Notes: generated by a model from the sequence alone, not told the origin. A stretch of 64,000 bases of DNA from Parabacteroides hominis (GCF_014287585.1 NZ_JACOOJ010000012.1:47246-111245); one strand, 5' to 3'; shown: positions 26,462 to 35,112, numbered from the stretch's first letter. Numbers and translations: made by a program.

Positions 26462-26770
26462 TTACAAAATCTTAAAGCTGATTTTTCGTCCGAGACCTTG
26501 GAATATCTTGAACAGCGTGGATAGTTGGATGTCTGCATGCCCGTTTTCGATACGGGAGATGTAACTTTTCTTCGTCCCGATCTTAGCGGCAAGTTGCTCT
26601 TGTGTCATGCCTGCTTTCAAGCGTTCTGCTTTCAACTGTTCGCCGATGATAAAAGCCTCGCAGTTGCTTTCGAACTCATTCCGTTGAGGTGTACCCGGTG
26701 TACCGAAATCCTCGGTGATCAAATCCTCGATAGGGGTGCATCCTAACGCTTCCAAATCTTTTTTATTCAT
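26462..26770 (-). CDS. XRE-family antitoxin, HigA-like
   Basis: This 102-residue protein has a C-terminal helix-turn-helix (LKAGMTQEQLAAKIG, then TKKSYISRIENG, residues about 52-82) of the XRE/Cro type. It overlaps the upstream toxin gene by 8 bases, and the order toxin then antitoxin is that of higBA. It would neutralise the toxin and repress the operon promoter at 27160. Confidence 0.88.
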   Translation of the reverse strand: MNKKDLEALGCTPIEDLITEDFGTPGTPQRNEFESNCEAFIIGEQLKAERLKAGMTQEQLAAKIGTKKSYISRIENGHADIQLSTLFKIFQGLGRKISFKIL

Positions 26771-27140
26771 TGTTTGTCCCTCCTTTCGTCTTTTTGACGG
26801 AAAAATATTCGTTCATGATTCGCTTGGCTCGTTCTATCTCGCCTGGAGGCGTCTTCTGTGTTTTTTTATGAAAACCGTTAAATAGAATTACCAAGTTACC
26901 CTCATCCATGCAACAGAAAATCCGATAAATATTTCCGCTTTCCTCCACACGTACTTCATACAGCCCTTTTACGGTGGTTATGGCTTTCAGGTATTTTTCG
27001 GGCACTTGCTCCAGTATCATGATATAAACAAAAGTCTGGTAGATTTTGCTCAATGTATTCCGGGACAAGGTCTTTTTGAAATCCTTAAAATAGTTGCCAA
27101 AGGCTACTACCTGACGGATATATTGTCTTTTCTTTTCCAT
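26763..27140 (-). CDS. HigB/Gp49-like toxin
   Basis: This 125-residue protein belongs to the RelE/HigB (phage Gp49-like) group. The signature GLYEVRVEESGNIYRIFCC leads to LVILFNGFHKKTQKTP and then a helix with ERAKRIMNEYF. Known relatives cut mRNA on the ribosome. The toxin comes first in the operon and overlaps the XRE antitoxin. The module sits between 63-bp direct repeats, which suggests insertion as a unit. Confidence 0.88.
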   Translation of the reverse strand: MEKKRQYIRQVVAFGNYFKDFKKTLSRNTLSKIYQTFVYIMILEQVPEKYLKAITTVKGLYEVRVEESGNIYRIFCCMDEGNLVILFNGFHKKTQKTPPGEIERAKRIMNEYFSVKKTKGGTNNE

Positions 27141-27159
27141 GATTTAGGTTTTACTTCGC

Positions 27160-27167
27160 CAAAGATA
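27160..27167 (-). promoter_or_regulatory. -7 box for the HigBA-like operon
   Basis: TATCTTTG on the minus strand, 20 bases before the toxin ATG, with GTTG 19 bases further upstream. Confidence 0.6.
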
Positions 27168-27224
27168 ACGAATTAGTAAACAAAAGCAACATCTTTTTGA
27201 TTTATTTCAGGGCAACTGCACTCC

Positions 27225-27287
27225 CCCGACGCCCTTGCGGAATGTGGCGGAACTGCGCGGAAAGAGGGGAAGGAGAAGGGAAAAACG
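27225..27287. repeat. 63-bp direct repeat, right copy
   Basis: It is the partner of 26324-26386, in the same orientation. The distance between copy starts is 901 bases. Confidence 0.9.
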
Positions 27288-27397
27288 CCCGTCCGTTTAG
27301 GCCTTTCCAAGAAAGCTGCGCTTTCTCTTGGGATTGCCGATACCGCCTGTTATATAAGTATAGGTATCAGTATCAGCAATCCCCAAAGCCCCATCAT

Positions 27398-27575
27398 CCT
27401 CTCTTTTGCCGTCTGCTTCAGCAGACGGATTAAAAGATTTAGAGGCAAAGCCTCTTCCTCTGTGGACTTCAGTCCCTTTCATCTATTGTATTAAAAGGGG
27501 TTAAACCCCACATAGGAACCGGCAAAGCCGGAACAATCATCTATCCGTCTGCTGAAGCAGACGGCAAAAGAGAGG
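27398..27575. mobile_element. hairpin-rich element with 33-bp terminal inverted repeats, copy 1
   Basis: This 178-bp element has perfect 33-bp inverted ends (CCTCTCTTTTGCCGTCTGC inward). Each end itself holds the hairpin CCGTCTGC-TTCA-GCAGACGG (TGAA loop in the right end). Between them are four small stems: AGAGGC-AAA-GCCTCT, GGAC-TTCA-GTCC, GGGGTT-A-AACCCC and CCGGC-AAA-GCCGG. A second copy lies at 34826-35003. No reading frame of note is inside, so it resembles a non-autonomous element or a structured repeat. Confidence 0.8.
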
Positions 27576-28013
27576 CTGCGGCACGAGGATTGCCTCACAG
27601 TTCCTCTGTGGCACGGGGGACAAGTGCAGGACAAGCCCGTTCCCGCGCTTGACGCGGGATCTCAAAGAAGCAGGCGGTATCGGCCATCCCCGAAGAGCCG
27701 TCAGGCTCTATTTCCGGCCTAAGCTGGTGAGCGTTAAGCGCAGAGACCGCAGTGAGCGTCCGGATGGAACGGAGTAGCGAAGCAGGTTCGGCCTTGATCT
27801 TTTGGTTACTTGGGGATCAAGCCAAAAGTAACAGATAAATCAGCATTTATGTTTCTGCTAAAATTGGGTGCGGCTGCCCTGGATTTATTCCCCCCGCCGC
27901 CTATAACCAATCAAGGAAAAGCCTATACCCTTTTCCTCCGAAAGCTATAGCTTTTTGAGGGGAAAGATATAGGTTTTTGGGGGAAAAGGACACGAAAGGC
28001 CTGAAAAGGCGTT
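27576..28013. other. non-coding repeat-rich stretch before the VirE-like gene
   Basis: No convincing gene. It holds a GC-rich palindromic tract (GCGCTTGACGCGG type), a dyad around 27798-27834 (TTTTGGTTACTT and AAGCCAAAAGTAAC) of a sort I associate with Bacteroidales intergenic repeats, and a run of short stems such as AAAGCTATAGCTTTTT near 27940. The stretch 27288-27397 holds one further hairpin (CCAAGAAAG with CTTTCTCTTGG, 27307-27331). Confidence 0.5.
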
Positions 28014-30278
28014 CTATTGTTTTTTTGGAATAGGGGAGTCTGTCTTTTCGTATTCTCCTCGTGCTATACGTCTGAAATGCAAGGGGGTAAGCCTGTTTAA
28101 GAAGCGTCTGACCGCCCGTTGCGACATCCCTTCCTGTTCTCCCATCGTGTAAGCCTCCTGTAAGGTGAAAGCGGCAGGTAGCTTGTCCAGCAGGCGGTGT
28201 GCCTTGCGGGGGAAGGTCAGTTCGGGGGAGGTTTCGTCGTGCTGGAGCCCCGTCAGCAGCAGGCGACTGTGCTCAAGGCAAGTCTCGATGATGAGGAAAG
28301 CCGCCCGGAAATGCTCGTCCGCGCAATATTGGCGGTCCATCCCGTAGCCCGCCGTGCCGCAGCGCAGCGCGGTGAAGACCATGCAGAGGCGGAACAAGAT
28401 CAGCCCGTAGCGTTTTACGACCCCAAGGAAGGCCTCGTCGCCAAACAAATCCGCCTCGCGCAGCCATTCCGTGAAACGCCGGTTCAACTCGCTCCATTGC
28501 CGTGCCGTCAGGCATACCTGCAACGGGCGTTTGCGGAGCGTCATGGCTGCCTCCATCACCTGCTGCGAAAGTTCGGCCAGCGTCTGTTCCATCCCCATCC
28601 CGTCGCTTTCGGGCGAGACATCCTGCCAGATCGCCTCGTTGCGGCACGTGTAGAGCAGCAGACGGCTCACCAGCCCGCTCTCGGCATCGGGGATCAAGCG
28701 GGCGAACTGTCCCGGCGTGCCGGCCAGGAGCAGAGCCAGGCGTGGGCGTTCGATGCGGATCAGCTCGTTGTCCGTCTTGCGCGACGAGGCGACCTGCTCA
28801 TGGTGGAACGCCTTGCGGAGCAGGTCGTCAAACATCCCGAAGTCCAGCTTGCTCGCCAACACGATCGTGTCGATCTCGCTGTCGGACATCAGACCGCCTG
28901 TGCTCCCGTTGTCGCGCAGGTGGACGAGCAGCTTCGCTTTCGTGATCTGCGTCGGGATATGGAGGTAGACCTTGGCGACCGGCGTCGGGGCATCCTTTAC
29001 CGAGACAGGCTGGCGGTTCTTGTGCGCCTCCGCTTTCTTTTGTTCCCAGTCTTCCAGCGCTTGCCGGTATTCTTCCTCGGCACGCCCCGTTTCCGCCTCG
29101 ATCATCTCCGCATAGCGGTCGGCCAGGTGGCGCATGTCGTTGATGCACCCCTTACCGTTGGCAGCCGGAGCCACCTCGACCGTGAACAGGTGAGGGTAGA
29201 CACGCTTGCGATGATAGATGCCGAACACCTCCGGCAGGCAGGCGCTCAGCACCGTGCAGGCTCCGAGGAGCGCCATGTCGCGTTCGCGCCGCTGGGGATA
29301 GAAGGCCGTAGCTTCGCGGAGCAGCGGAGGGAGCAGCCCGTACAGCTCTTCGGGCAGGAGAGGGGTCTGTTCGCGGAGCCGCTCGCCTGACTCTTCGGGG
29401 TCGGTCGTGGGCTCTTCCGCGCTCCGGAGTGTATAGAGCGCCTTTTCAGGCCTTTTGTGTCCTTTTCCGCTTTTAAAAGTCGCATGCTCATTCGTATTTC
29501 CTTGAAAGGCAGAAGATAAAGCCTGGGCGATCTCTTCCGCGGTGAAGTCTGCGGCTTGCAGGCGGAGGGTGCAGCAGGAGGCCGTTTCGGCATACGAAAA
29601 GCCCCTTCGGTTCGCCTCGCAGCCGAGGCGGTAGACCGTCTCGTTGCGCGATCCCGGCATCGCCGGGTTACGGCTGAGGAAGGCATCGACAAAGGCATCG
29701 ACGCCTTTTGACGCCGCGGGCTGTTCGGGGACGTGGAAGGCTTCCGCCTCCGGATTGTAATACGCCTCCTCGTCGTCGCTCACATAACAACAGCGGCTGA
29801 TATCCTTGCATTTGGCATCGCTCGCCACCCCGCCTGCCTTCTCGTAGAAGGCGGCGACGGTTAGGTAGGCTTCGCGGTGTCGTCCGGCGTCGCTGTCGAC
29901 CCGGACGAATACCTTCAGCCCGTGGCCGCCGGGACTGACGAACATCGCCAGCGTGTAGCTTAACATTTTGAGGACGATGATCAGTGCCGCAAGGTCGTCC
30001 ACATGATCGAAGTCCAGCCCGATGATCCCGCTGTATTCCTGCAACGCTTCCGCTTTATGTCCGCCGCCGAACACGCCCGAAGGGGTGAACCCCGGCAATC
30101 CGCCCTTCAGCTTGCGGGCTTCTTCGGCTTTCCCTTCCGTGAGAGCCGTGCGGTAGGCGATGATTTCATGTATCCACTGGCGACGCCGGATCAGGATGAT
30201 GATCTCTTCAAAGGTTAACACTTGGCTTTCGGCCCGGTACAAGCTAACATAAAAGGAAACATTTTCTTGTTTTTCCAT
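28014..30278 (-). CDS. VirE N-terminal / BT4734-like plus DUF3987 protein
   Basis: This 754-residue protein has an N-terminal primase-like region (BT4734/VirE_N type, about residues 60-190, with IIGLDFDHVDD and MFVSPGGHGLKVFVRVD). A DUF3987 helicase/primase-like region follows (about 300-720), with an ATP-site-like VAPAANGKG. Such proteins occur in Bacteroidales islands with HU-like, DUF4248 and cell-wall hydrolase genes. A DNA replication or priming role is likely but not shown here. The gene is GC-rich relative to its surroundings. It has a TACCTTTG -7 box at 30326. Confidence 0.88.
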   Translation of the reverse strand: MEKQENVSFYVSLYRAESQVLTFEEIIILIRRRQWIHEIIAYRTALTEGKAEEARKLKGGLPGFTPSGVFGGGHKAEALQEYSGIIGLDFDHVDDLAALIIVLKMLSYTLAMFVSPGGHGLKVFVRVDSDAGRHREAYLTVAAFYEKAGGVASDAKCKDISRCCYVSDDEEAYYNPEAEAFHVPEQPAASKGVDAFVDAFLSRNPAMPGSRNETVYRLGCEANRRGFSYAETASCCTLRLQAADFTAEEIAQALSSAFQGNTNEHATFKSGKGHKRPEKALYTLRSAEEPTTDPEESGERLREQTPLLPEELYGLLPPLLREATAFYPQRRERDMALLGACTVLSACLPEVFGIYHRKRVYPHLFTVEVAPAANGKGCINDMRHLADRYAEMIEAETGRAEEEYRQALEDWEQKKAEAHKNRQPVSVKDAPTPVAKVYLHIPTQITKAKLLVHLRDNGSTGGLMSDSEIDTIVLASKLDFGMFDDLLRKAFHHEQVASSRKTDNELIRIERPRLALLLAGTPGQFARLIPDAESGLVSRLLLYTCRNEAIWQDVSPESDGMGMEQTLAELSQQVMEAAMTLRKRPLQVCLTARQWSELNRRFTEWLREADLFGDEAFLGVVKRYGLILFRLCMVFTALRCGTAGYGMDRQYCADEHFRAAFLIIETCLEHSRLLLTGLQHDETSPELTFPRKAHRLLDKLPAAFTLQEAYTMGEQEGMSQRAVRRFLNRLTPLHFRRIARGEYEKTDSPIPKKQ

Positions 30279-30325
30279 CTTATATGATATTTAAGGCAAA
30301 AAAGATTGCCGGTTGATTTATACGA

Positions 30326-30333
30326 CAAAGGTA
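30326..30333 (-). promoter_or_regulatory. -7 box for the VirE/DUF3987 gene
   Basis: TACCTTTG on the minus strand, 47 bases upstream of the start codon. Confidence 0.5.
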
Positions 30334-30464
30334 AGCGTATTAAATCATACCGGCAACCATATTAGAGGCATGTTTACGTGGGTTTAAAGATGTCAGTATC
30401 AGTATTCTGTAAAACTGATTCCCGACAAAATACATTACTTTTGCCTCTATTCTTTTTACGAAAA

Positions 30465-30847
30465 TTAACGATCCTCCAGGCTCCTTTTATCTTTTGAATA
30501 ATAATAGGTGGCCAGCGTCTTGACCACGACACCGAAACTGAAGATAACCTGCATGGCCTTGAAGAGCCCTGCGGCTTTATCCGTATCTTTTTCAAATTCC
30601 GGCAGGTTGCGTATCCCGCTGAAATATTCGACAAGCGTGCGTGCGTCTTCCACCCGTATCTGTCCGCCTTCGGCCCCGTCGACCTCTTTAAGCAGTTCGT
30701 GTATGCGCTTGCGGCAAGTGCGTGCGGTATCGGCCGTGTAGCGCGTTGTTTTGACTCCCTCTACCTGTTTCGACTTGAGGTTTTCCAGGCGGGTGTACAA
30801 CTCCGCCACTTCCTGTGCTTTCTTGGAAAGCGTCTGTTTTTTTTCAT
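30465..30847 (-). CDS. hypothetical protein, start possibly shifted by an A8 tract
   Basis: The intact frame from the GTG at 30809 gives 114 residues: a helical, charged N-terminus, VEYFSGIRNLPEF in the middle, and a hydrophobic segment (LFKAMQVIFSFGVVVKTLATYYY) that may be a membrane helix. In-frame coding continues upstream (KQTLSKKAQEV) to a run of eight A residues directly after the ATG at 30847. Nine A residues would join that ATG to the frame as MKKKQTLSKK. I give the longer span and regard the start as unresolved. No family recognised. Confidence 0.55.
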
Positions 30848-30900
30848 TTTAAATATGTCTTTATAAGATGAATCATCATTAATCCCTCCCAATAACGAAA

Positions 30901-30935
30901 CCCCGACAGCACGAATACTGTCGGGGCTTGTTTTG
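30901..30935. terminator. hairpin between DUF6383 gene and hypothetical gene
   Basis: CCCCGACAG and CTGTCGGGG form a 9-bp stem. A T-rich tail follows on the plus strand and a shorter one on the minus strand. Related sequence is found at 45281 next to another DUF6383 gene. Confidence 0.75.
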
Positions 30936-30990
30936 TGTATGCCTTCGTCCTTCACAGGGGAAAGGCTACTTGAACTTTTAAATTCAATAT

Positions 30991-31060
30991 ACTTTAGTAT
31001 TATTAATATTAAATCCGGTTGCCTGTTCGCCTGTCACAGGTTAGTTGGAGGATTAATCCG
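30991..31060 (-). other. conserved 3' element of DUF6383 genes, diverged copy
   Basis: It contains TAATACTAAAGT (minus strand) and a GGCGAACA block with a CCTGT...ACAGG stem, in the same order as the elements at 2426-2473 and 45365-45410. Similarity is lower than between those two. Confidence 0.5.
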
Positions 31061-31096
31061 CGCAACCGAAGAATTATTTATATAAATGCATCGAAT

Positions 31097-34000
31097 TTAT
31101 TTAACGATAGCTTTTACAGCTTCTTCGCCTTCGACAGCAACAACAACTACCCCCTGAGGAGCAGCGATTACAGCGTCGCTTGAAGTGATAACCGTGTTAG
31201 CAACTGTCTGGCCTAAGATGTTGGTAATAACAACTTTCTTGCCTTCTGCGTTAGCGATTCTAACAGCACCTTGTTGGGTGATAATTGTTACTTCAGAAGT
31301 GGCGATTGCTTCGTTATCTGTTGCCATTTCTTCGTTGTCAGATTTCTGATAAGCATTGAAGATAAGAGCACCATCAGTACCTGTTACAGCTTTATCGAAT
31401 GTAGCTGTCGGTTCAGTCAGTACCAGACAACCATTCTGCTGTTTCATCCATACACCTGTTTTCGGAGCAATATCTGTAGCACCATCAGATTCGATAAGGA
31501 ATGCATTTTCCTTGCTTTCTTTTGATACGCCTACTGCTTCTAACGGATTGATGTAGCGGAATGACCAAGTGTAGTTGTGGTGAGCGTTTGACATGCCCTT
31601 CCCTAACACTTTGACATAGTCACTTGTAATCTTCTTGTCGGCATAAGTTTTCAAAATGGTATTTACATTCAATTCTTCAACCGGCATTGTTTCAAATTCA
31701 CCAACCAGGAAGATCAGAGAATCACCAGTTACGATAGCAGGTTCGAAACCTACGCGAGTATAACCGTTGATGTTATCCAGGAACGGAAGAGCTTTCTTGG
31801 CAGCTTTACCACCATTGGCATCTACGCTATCCTGATAGCTAACCATGTATTTACCGTAAATGAATCCGCGAGTTCCGTGAACGCATCCCCATTTGTCTGT
31901 TTCATTATTGTTGATGTCTCTGTGACCAGAAGGTTCTGTACATGCTTTTGCTTCAACAACTACGTTAGCAACTGAAAGCAGATACTGAGGTTTGATTCTG
32001 CTACCTGCATCACAATACATACGAGCTGTATCGATACGGAAACCGATTTTGTTCTGACCTTTGTCTACTGTCCAGATACCTGCATAATCCACATCTTTAT
32101 GCATGAATGTCTTGTTGTGTTCATCCATCAAGTATTCATTTTCACGGAATGCTTCTCTAAATAACAGGCTGTCTGTTGAGTTATCTTCATTTTCACCCAG
32201 GACTGCTTTGTTGAAGCTACGATACAGAGGTGTGTCGTATTCTTTGATAGCGAATGCAGATGTTCTGACTTCACCCAGATCTTCTACTTTAAGAGTAAGT
32301 TCGTCACCAATATCGGAGATACCGCCTTTCTTAGTATCATTCAGAATTCCTTCATTGTAAGATTTGATGATTGCATAGTAGTGTTCACCTTCAATACAGT
32401 TATTTTCTTTGAAATAGAAGCTGTCAGCTTGAGCAATTTCTCCAACTGCATAGCGGTTGTCTCCATTTGCAAGCAGAGTATCCTGATCCATGTAAATAAC
32501 ATAAGTAGCTCTCTTCAACTGTGCCAAACCTGAAATTTTATCCAGAATAGCGTCGTCTACATCAACACCGTATGTAGCTTCCTTACCAAACTTAAAGTTG
32601 AATGCACCGGCATCTTCGGCAGCCCAAAGAATTGAATCTTTTTCTCTTGTGTTCAACCATCTGTCCATATTAAGTGTATTCAGATAGTTAAACTTATACT
32701 GTGCAACAGTTACATCATCTTTAGAATAATAACCATAACCCAGATGTTCGTTCTTAATAGTTGCAGAGTCGGTGATCTGATCGAAATCAAAAACTTCATC
32801 AGCGCCAAAAGTAGCAGGAGAAGAGCTGGTAGTACTGATTGAGAAACGACCTGCTGTACCATCCTTATACAACTGTACGTTTGTAGCCTTGCCTTTAAAC
32901 TCACGGTTGATCAACGTCAGTGTAGATTCAGCGCTATTTTCGCGATTCTTTAATACTAACCACTGGTAAGCCGGCATATGTTCCGGATTCTGCTGAGACA
33001 GTTCTACCCAACGGTAATTTGCTCCGTTTTCATCGATACGACCAGCCAGAACTTTCTTTCTGTCTTTATTGTAAATCACATACAAACCACTTTCTTTTGT
33101 GACGCGGTTATTATCGCTTGCACTGCAACTCATTGCACCACCGAAAGTGATCCAAGTGTTCTGCGGACGTGTAAGCACGTTGTTAGAGTCAACGCTCAAT
33201 ACATAGTCAGAGCCGACAACTACGTCTGCAGCGTATGCACGTACGTTTGCTTTTCTTGTGGTATCAGCAGCACTGAAATTAGGAGAAGTAGCCGGGTTCT
33301 TCAACCATGTAGCTTGTTTTACATATACGTTGATACTGTCTACAGATGGTCTGTAAGTAAACAAGAACATGTACTGACCTTTCAGTTCAGAGAATTTCAA
33401 AGAGTCATGGATAGTAGTTGTAGTCTTATTGAAACGATCCTTGATCACTTTATCATCCCACTTGAATGCCAGGTGTGTCTTATTGCTATTGGTGTAGCTG
33501 GTATCGACTTTCAAGAAAGCTGTTGTATCAGTACCGTTCATCTTATACAAGTATACATACTGCAAAGAGTCGCTTGTGCTTAAACCTGTGCCACGTAAAT
33601 CACTTTCTCTAACCTGTTCAGCAAAGAATGTACCGTCTTTCAGCGCATTCTGTGTGAACTTGCTCTTAAATGTCAGATTCACACCGTCGGATTCTTTCTG
33701 TACACCCAGTCTGTTGTTCAGTTCTTTTGCACTCAGGATGATTTCACCTGCTTTCTGTAAATGGAGCTTTTCTGCATAAGCATTGGAAACAATGCTGTTA
33801 GCGTCATCCTTTACAAAGTAAACACCATGACCACCTTCTTTTTTAGCTAAAGCGATTACAGAGTCTTGAGTGAAGTAGGAATAAAGGGGCATCCCCGTGG
33901 TATTCAAGTTATTCACATTACGGTTGAATGCCCAGCTACCCAAGTCACCGCCGATTGCAGTAGAGTCACTTGCTGTCAGAGTAATACGTTCCGTCTTTGC

Positions 34001-34438
34001 TGCTTGATTATGGAAATAACCGGCAGCGGACAGATCCGGCATTGGGAAGTCCAAATGCTTCTGTCCACCTACGTTAAAGAATTCCCAAACATAGTTTGTA
34101 GAACCGTCGCTCAATACATTTTCGGTAACATCCACACACCAAAGTGTGTTAGCCAAACTGTCTGAACTTGCAGGAGTCGGAACAAATTTTAATGTATCAG
34201 TAACTCCACTTTCAGTAGGCAGGGGAGTACGTAAATAGAGCACGCTATCGCCACTGGCTGTTGCCAATTGATAGGAGCCTTTTTTTGCTGCAGCATCAAA
34301 ATTTTTCAAAGCACTGCCGTCTTTCTCCAATTCAGGAAGTCGGGAGTCCCAGAAATTCCCAATGGTCTGCGCATTAACAGATACAACACCCATTAAGAGA
34401 GCTGAACCTGCTAAAAGAGTAGAAAACTTTTTGTTCAT
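31097..34438 (-). CDS. DUF6383 surface protein
   Basis: This 1113-residue exported protein starts with the signal peptide MNKKFSTLLAGSALLMG, shared with the paralogue at 45524. The long middle is beta-rich and acidic, with many Asp, Thr and Asn and sections alignable with the paralogue (for example YKYY/YGYYSKDD-type and KENNCIEGEHYYAIIKS blocks). The C-terminus is the DUF6383 module ending KAIVK, similar to T9SS-type sorting domains. The protein probably reaches the cell surface. The upstream region has a 36-bp dyad (34534-34569) shared with the paralogue. Function unknown. Confidence 0.82.
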   Translation of the reverse strand: MNKKFSTLLAGSALLMGVVSVNAQTIGNFWDSRLPELEKDGSALKNFDAAAKKGSYQLATASGDSVLYLRTPLPTESGVTDTLKFVPTPASSDSLANTLWCVDVTENVLSDGSTNYVWEFFNVGGQKHLDFPMPDLSAAGYFHNQAAKTERITLTASDSTAIGGDLGSWAFNRNVNNLNTTGMPLYSYFTQDSVIALAKKEGGHGVYFVKDDANSIVSNAYAEKLHLQKAGEIILSAKELNNRLGVQKESDGVNLTFKSKFTQNALKDGTFFAEQVRESDLRGTGLSTSDSLQYVYLYKMNGTDTTAFLKVDTSYTNSNKTHLAFKWDDKVIKDRFNKTTTTIHDSLKFSELKGQYMFLFTYRPSVDSINVYVKQATWLKNPATSPNFSAADTTRKANVRAYAADVVVGSDYVLSVDSNNVLTRPQNTWITFGGAMSCSASDNNRVTKESGLYVIYNKDRKKVLAGRIDENGANYRWVELSQQNPEHMPAYQWLVLKNRENSAESTLTLINREFKGKATNVQLYKDGTAGRFSISTTSSSPATFGADEVFDFDQITDSATIKNEHLGYGYYSKDDVTVAQYKFNYLNTLNMDRWLNTREKDSILWAAEDAGAFNFKFGKEATYGVDVDDAILDKISGLAQLKRATYVIYMDQDTLLANGDNRYAVGEIAQADSFYFKENNCIEGEHYYAIIKSYNEGILNDTKKGGISDIGDELTLKVEDLGEVRTSAFAIKEYDTPLYRSFNKAVLGENEDNSTDSLLFREAFRENEYLMDEHNKTFMHKDVDYAGIWTVDKGQNKIGFRIDTARMYCDAGSRIKPQYLLSVANVVVEAKACTEPSGHRDINNNETDKWGCVHGTRGFIYGKYMVSYQDSVDANGGKAAKKALPFLDNINGYTRVGFEPAIVTGDSLIFLVGEFETMPVEELNVNTILKTYADKKITSDYVKVLGKGMSNAHHNYTWSFRYINPLEAVGVSKESKENAFLIESDGATDIAPKTGVWMKQQNGCLVLTEPTATFDKAVTGTDGALIFNAYQKSDNEEMATDNEAIATSEVTIITQQGAVRIANAEGKKVVITNILGQTVANTVITSSDAVIAAPQGVVVVAVEGEEAVKAIVK

Positions 34439-34533
34439 AATTCTAAAATGTTTAATTAATAAATAGTATATCTATATATGTATCGTATCTTCTGAAAGCC
34501 CTTGTTTTACAAGAGTTAACTAAATTCCTGTAT

Positions 34534-34613
34534 AATGACGAGAGAAAACGTACGTTTTCATTAGTCATTTTGAAAATGACCCCTATCTTTTTTATATCCA
34601 ATCACTTACAAAC
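34534..34613 (-). promoter_or_regulatory. 36-bp CGTACG dyad and conserved flank upstream of DUF6383 gene
   Basis: The dyad reads AATGAC-N6-AAACGTACGTTT-N6-GTCATT (34534-34569) and is symmetric about CGTACG. A further 44 bases to 34613 are also conserved with the copy at 49075-49154, including TCACTTACAAAC. It lies about 96-131 bases upstream of the start codon. It looks like an operator for a dimeric or tetrameric regulator. Confidence 0.75.
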
Positions 34614-34660
34614 ATAAAAACCGCCTAAAACAAGGCAAAATTCCCCCTTTTTATATTAAT

Positions 34661-34680
34661 GTACACATGTACCTATATTA
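34661..34680. promoter_or_regulatory. GTAC-N4-GTAC element with TACCTATATTA
   Basis: GTACACATGTAC (34661-34672) runs into TACCTATATTA (34670-34680). The reverse-complement of a near-identical block lies at 49180-49206 in the other DUF6383 divergent intergenic region. Confidence 0.6.
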
Positions 34681-34825
34681 GTTTGTAAACCCAAGTCTAT
34701 CAGCTATATACATAACACCCGCGCTCATCCCGTCTCTACTGCCGGAATAGCCCAAATCGACCTGTTTTTGGAATCAGCCCCTCTGCATCGCTTCTCTGTT
34801 GTTAATAAAACATAATGGCAAGCAG

Positions 34826-35003
34826 CCTCTCTTTTGCCGTCTGCTTCAGCAGACGGTATAAAAGGCCTGGAGGCAAAGCCTCTTCCTCTGTGGGCTTTAG
34901 ACCCTTTTATCTATATGTATTTAAAGGGGGTAAAACCCATAGAGGAACCGGCAAAGCAGGAGCAATCATCTATCCGTCTGCCGAAGCAGACGGCAAAAGA
35001 GAG
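34826..35003. mobile_element. hairpin-rich element with terminal inverted repeats, copy 2
   Basis: It is the same element as 27398-27575, in the same orientation, with scattered substitutions. Its inverted ends are still recognisable (CTCTCTTTTGCCGTCTGC and its complement), with one change in the right inner hairpin loop and weaker internal stems. It lies between the DUF6383 gene and the porin-imelysin operon. Confidence 0.8.
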
Positions 35004-35070
35004 ACTGACGGCTTTTGGGGGATTTCCGCTACGAACCCGTAGCCAGGTAAAAAGGCGGAAGCCTTATAAT

Positions 35071-35112
35071 AAAAAAGAAGCCTTTCTTCACAGAGAGGCT
35101 TCTTTTTTATAT
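35071..35112 (+). terminator. strong intrinsic terminator-like hairpin in the intergenic region
   Basis: AAAAAAGAAGCCT pairs with AGGCTTCTTTTTT around a TCTTCACAGAG loop. No gene clearly ends here on either strand. The rest of 34681-35261 shows no other gene. Confidence 0.65.

Noticed and set aside
27398..27575. Possible tRNA or riboswitch
   Set aside because: The stems are independent small hairpins without a tRNA cloverleaf, and the element has transposon-like inverted ends and a second copy.
28197..29390. Long plus-strand open frame of 397 codons
   Set aside because: It is antisense to the VirE/DUF3987 gene in a GC-rich stretch, where such shadows are common. No recognisable domain.
34534..34569. 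Invertible promoter like those of Bacteroides capsule loci
   Set aside because: The inverted arms are too close together to enclose a promoter. A protein-binding dyad fits better.
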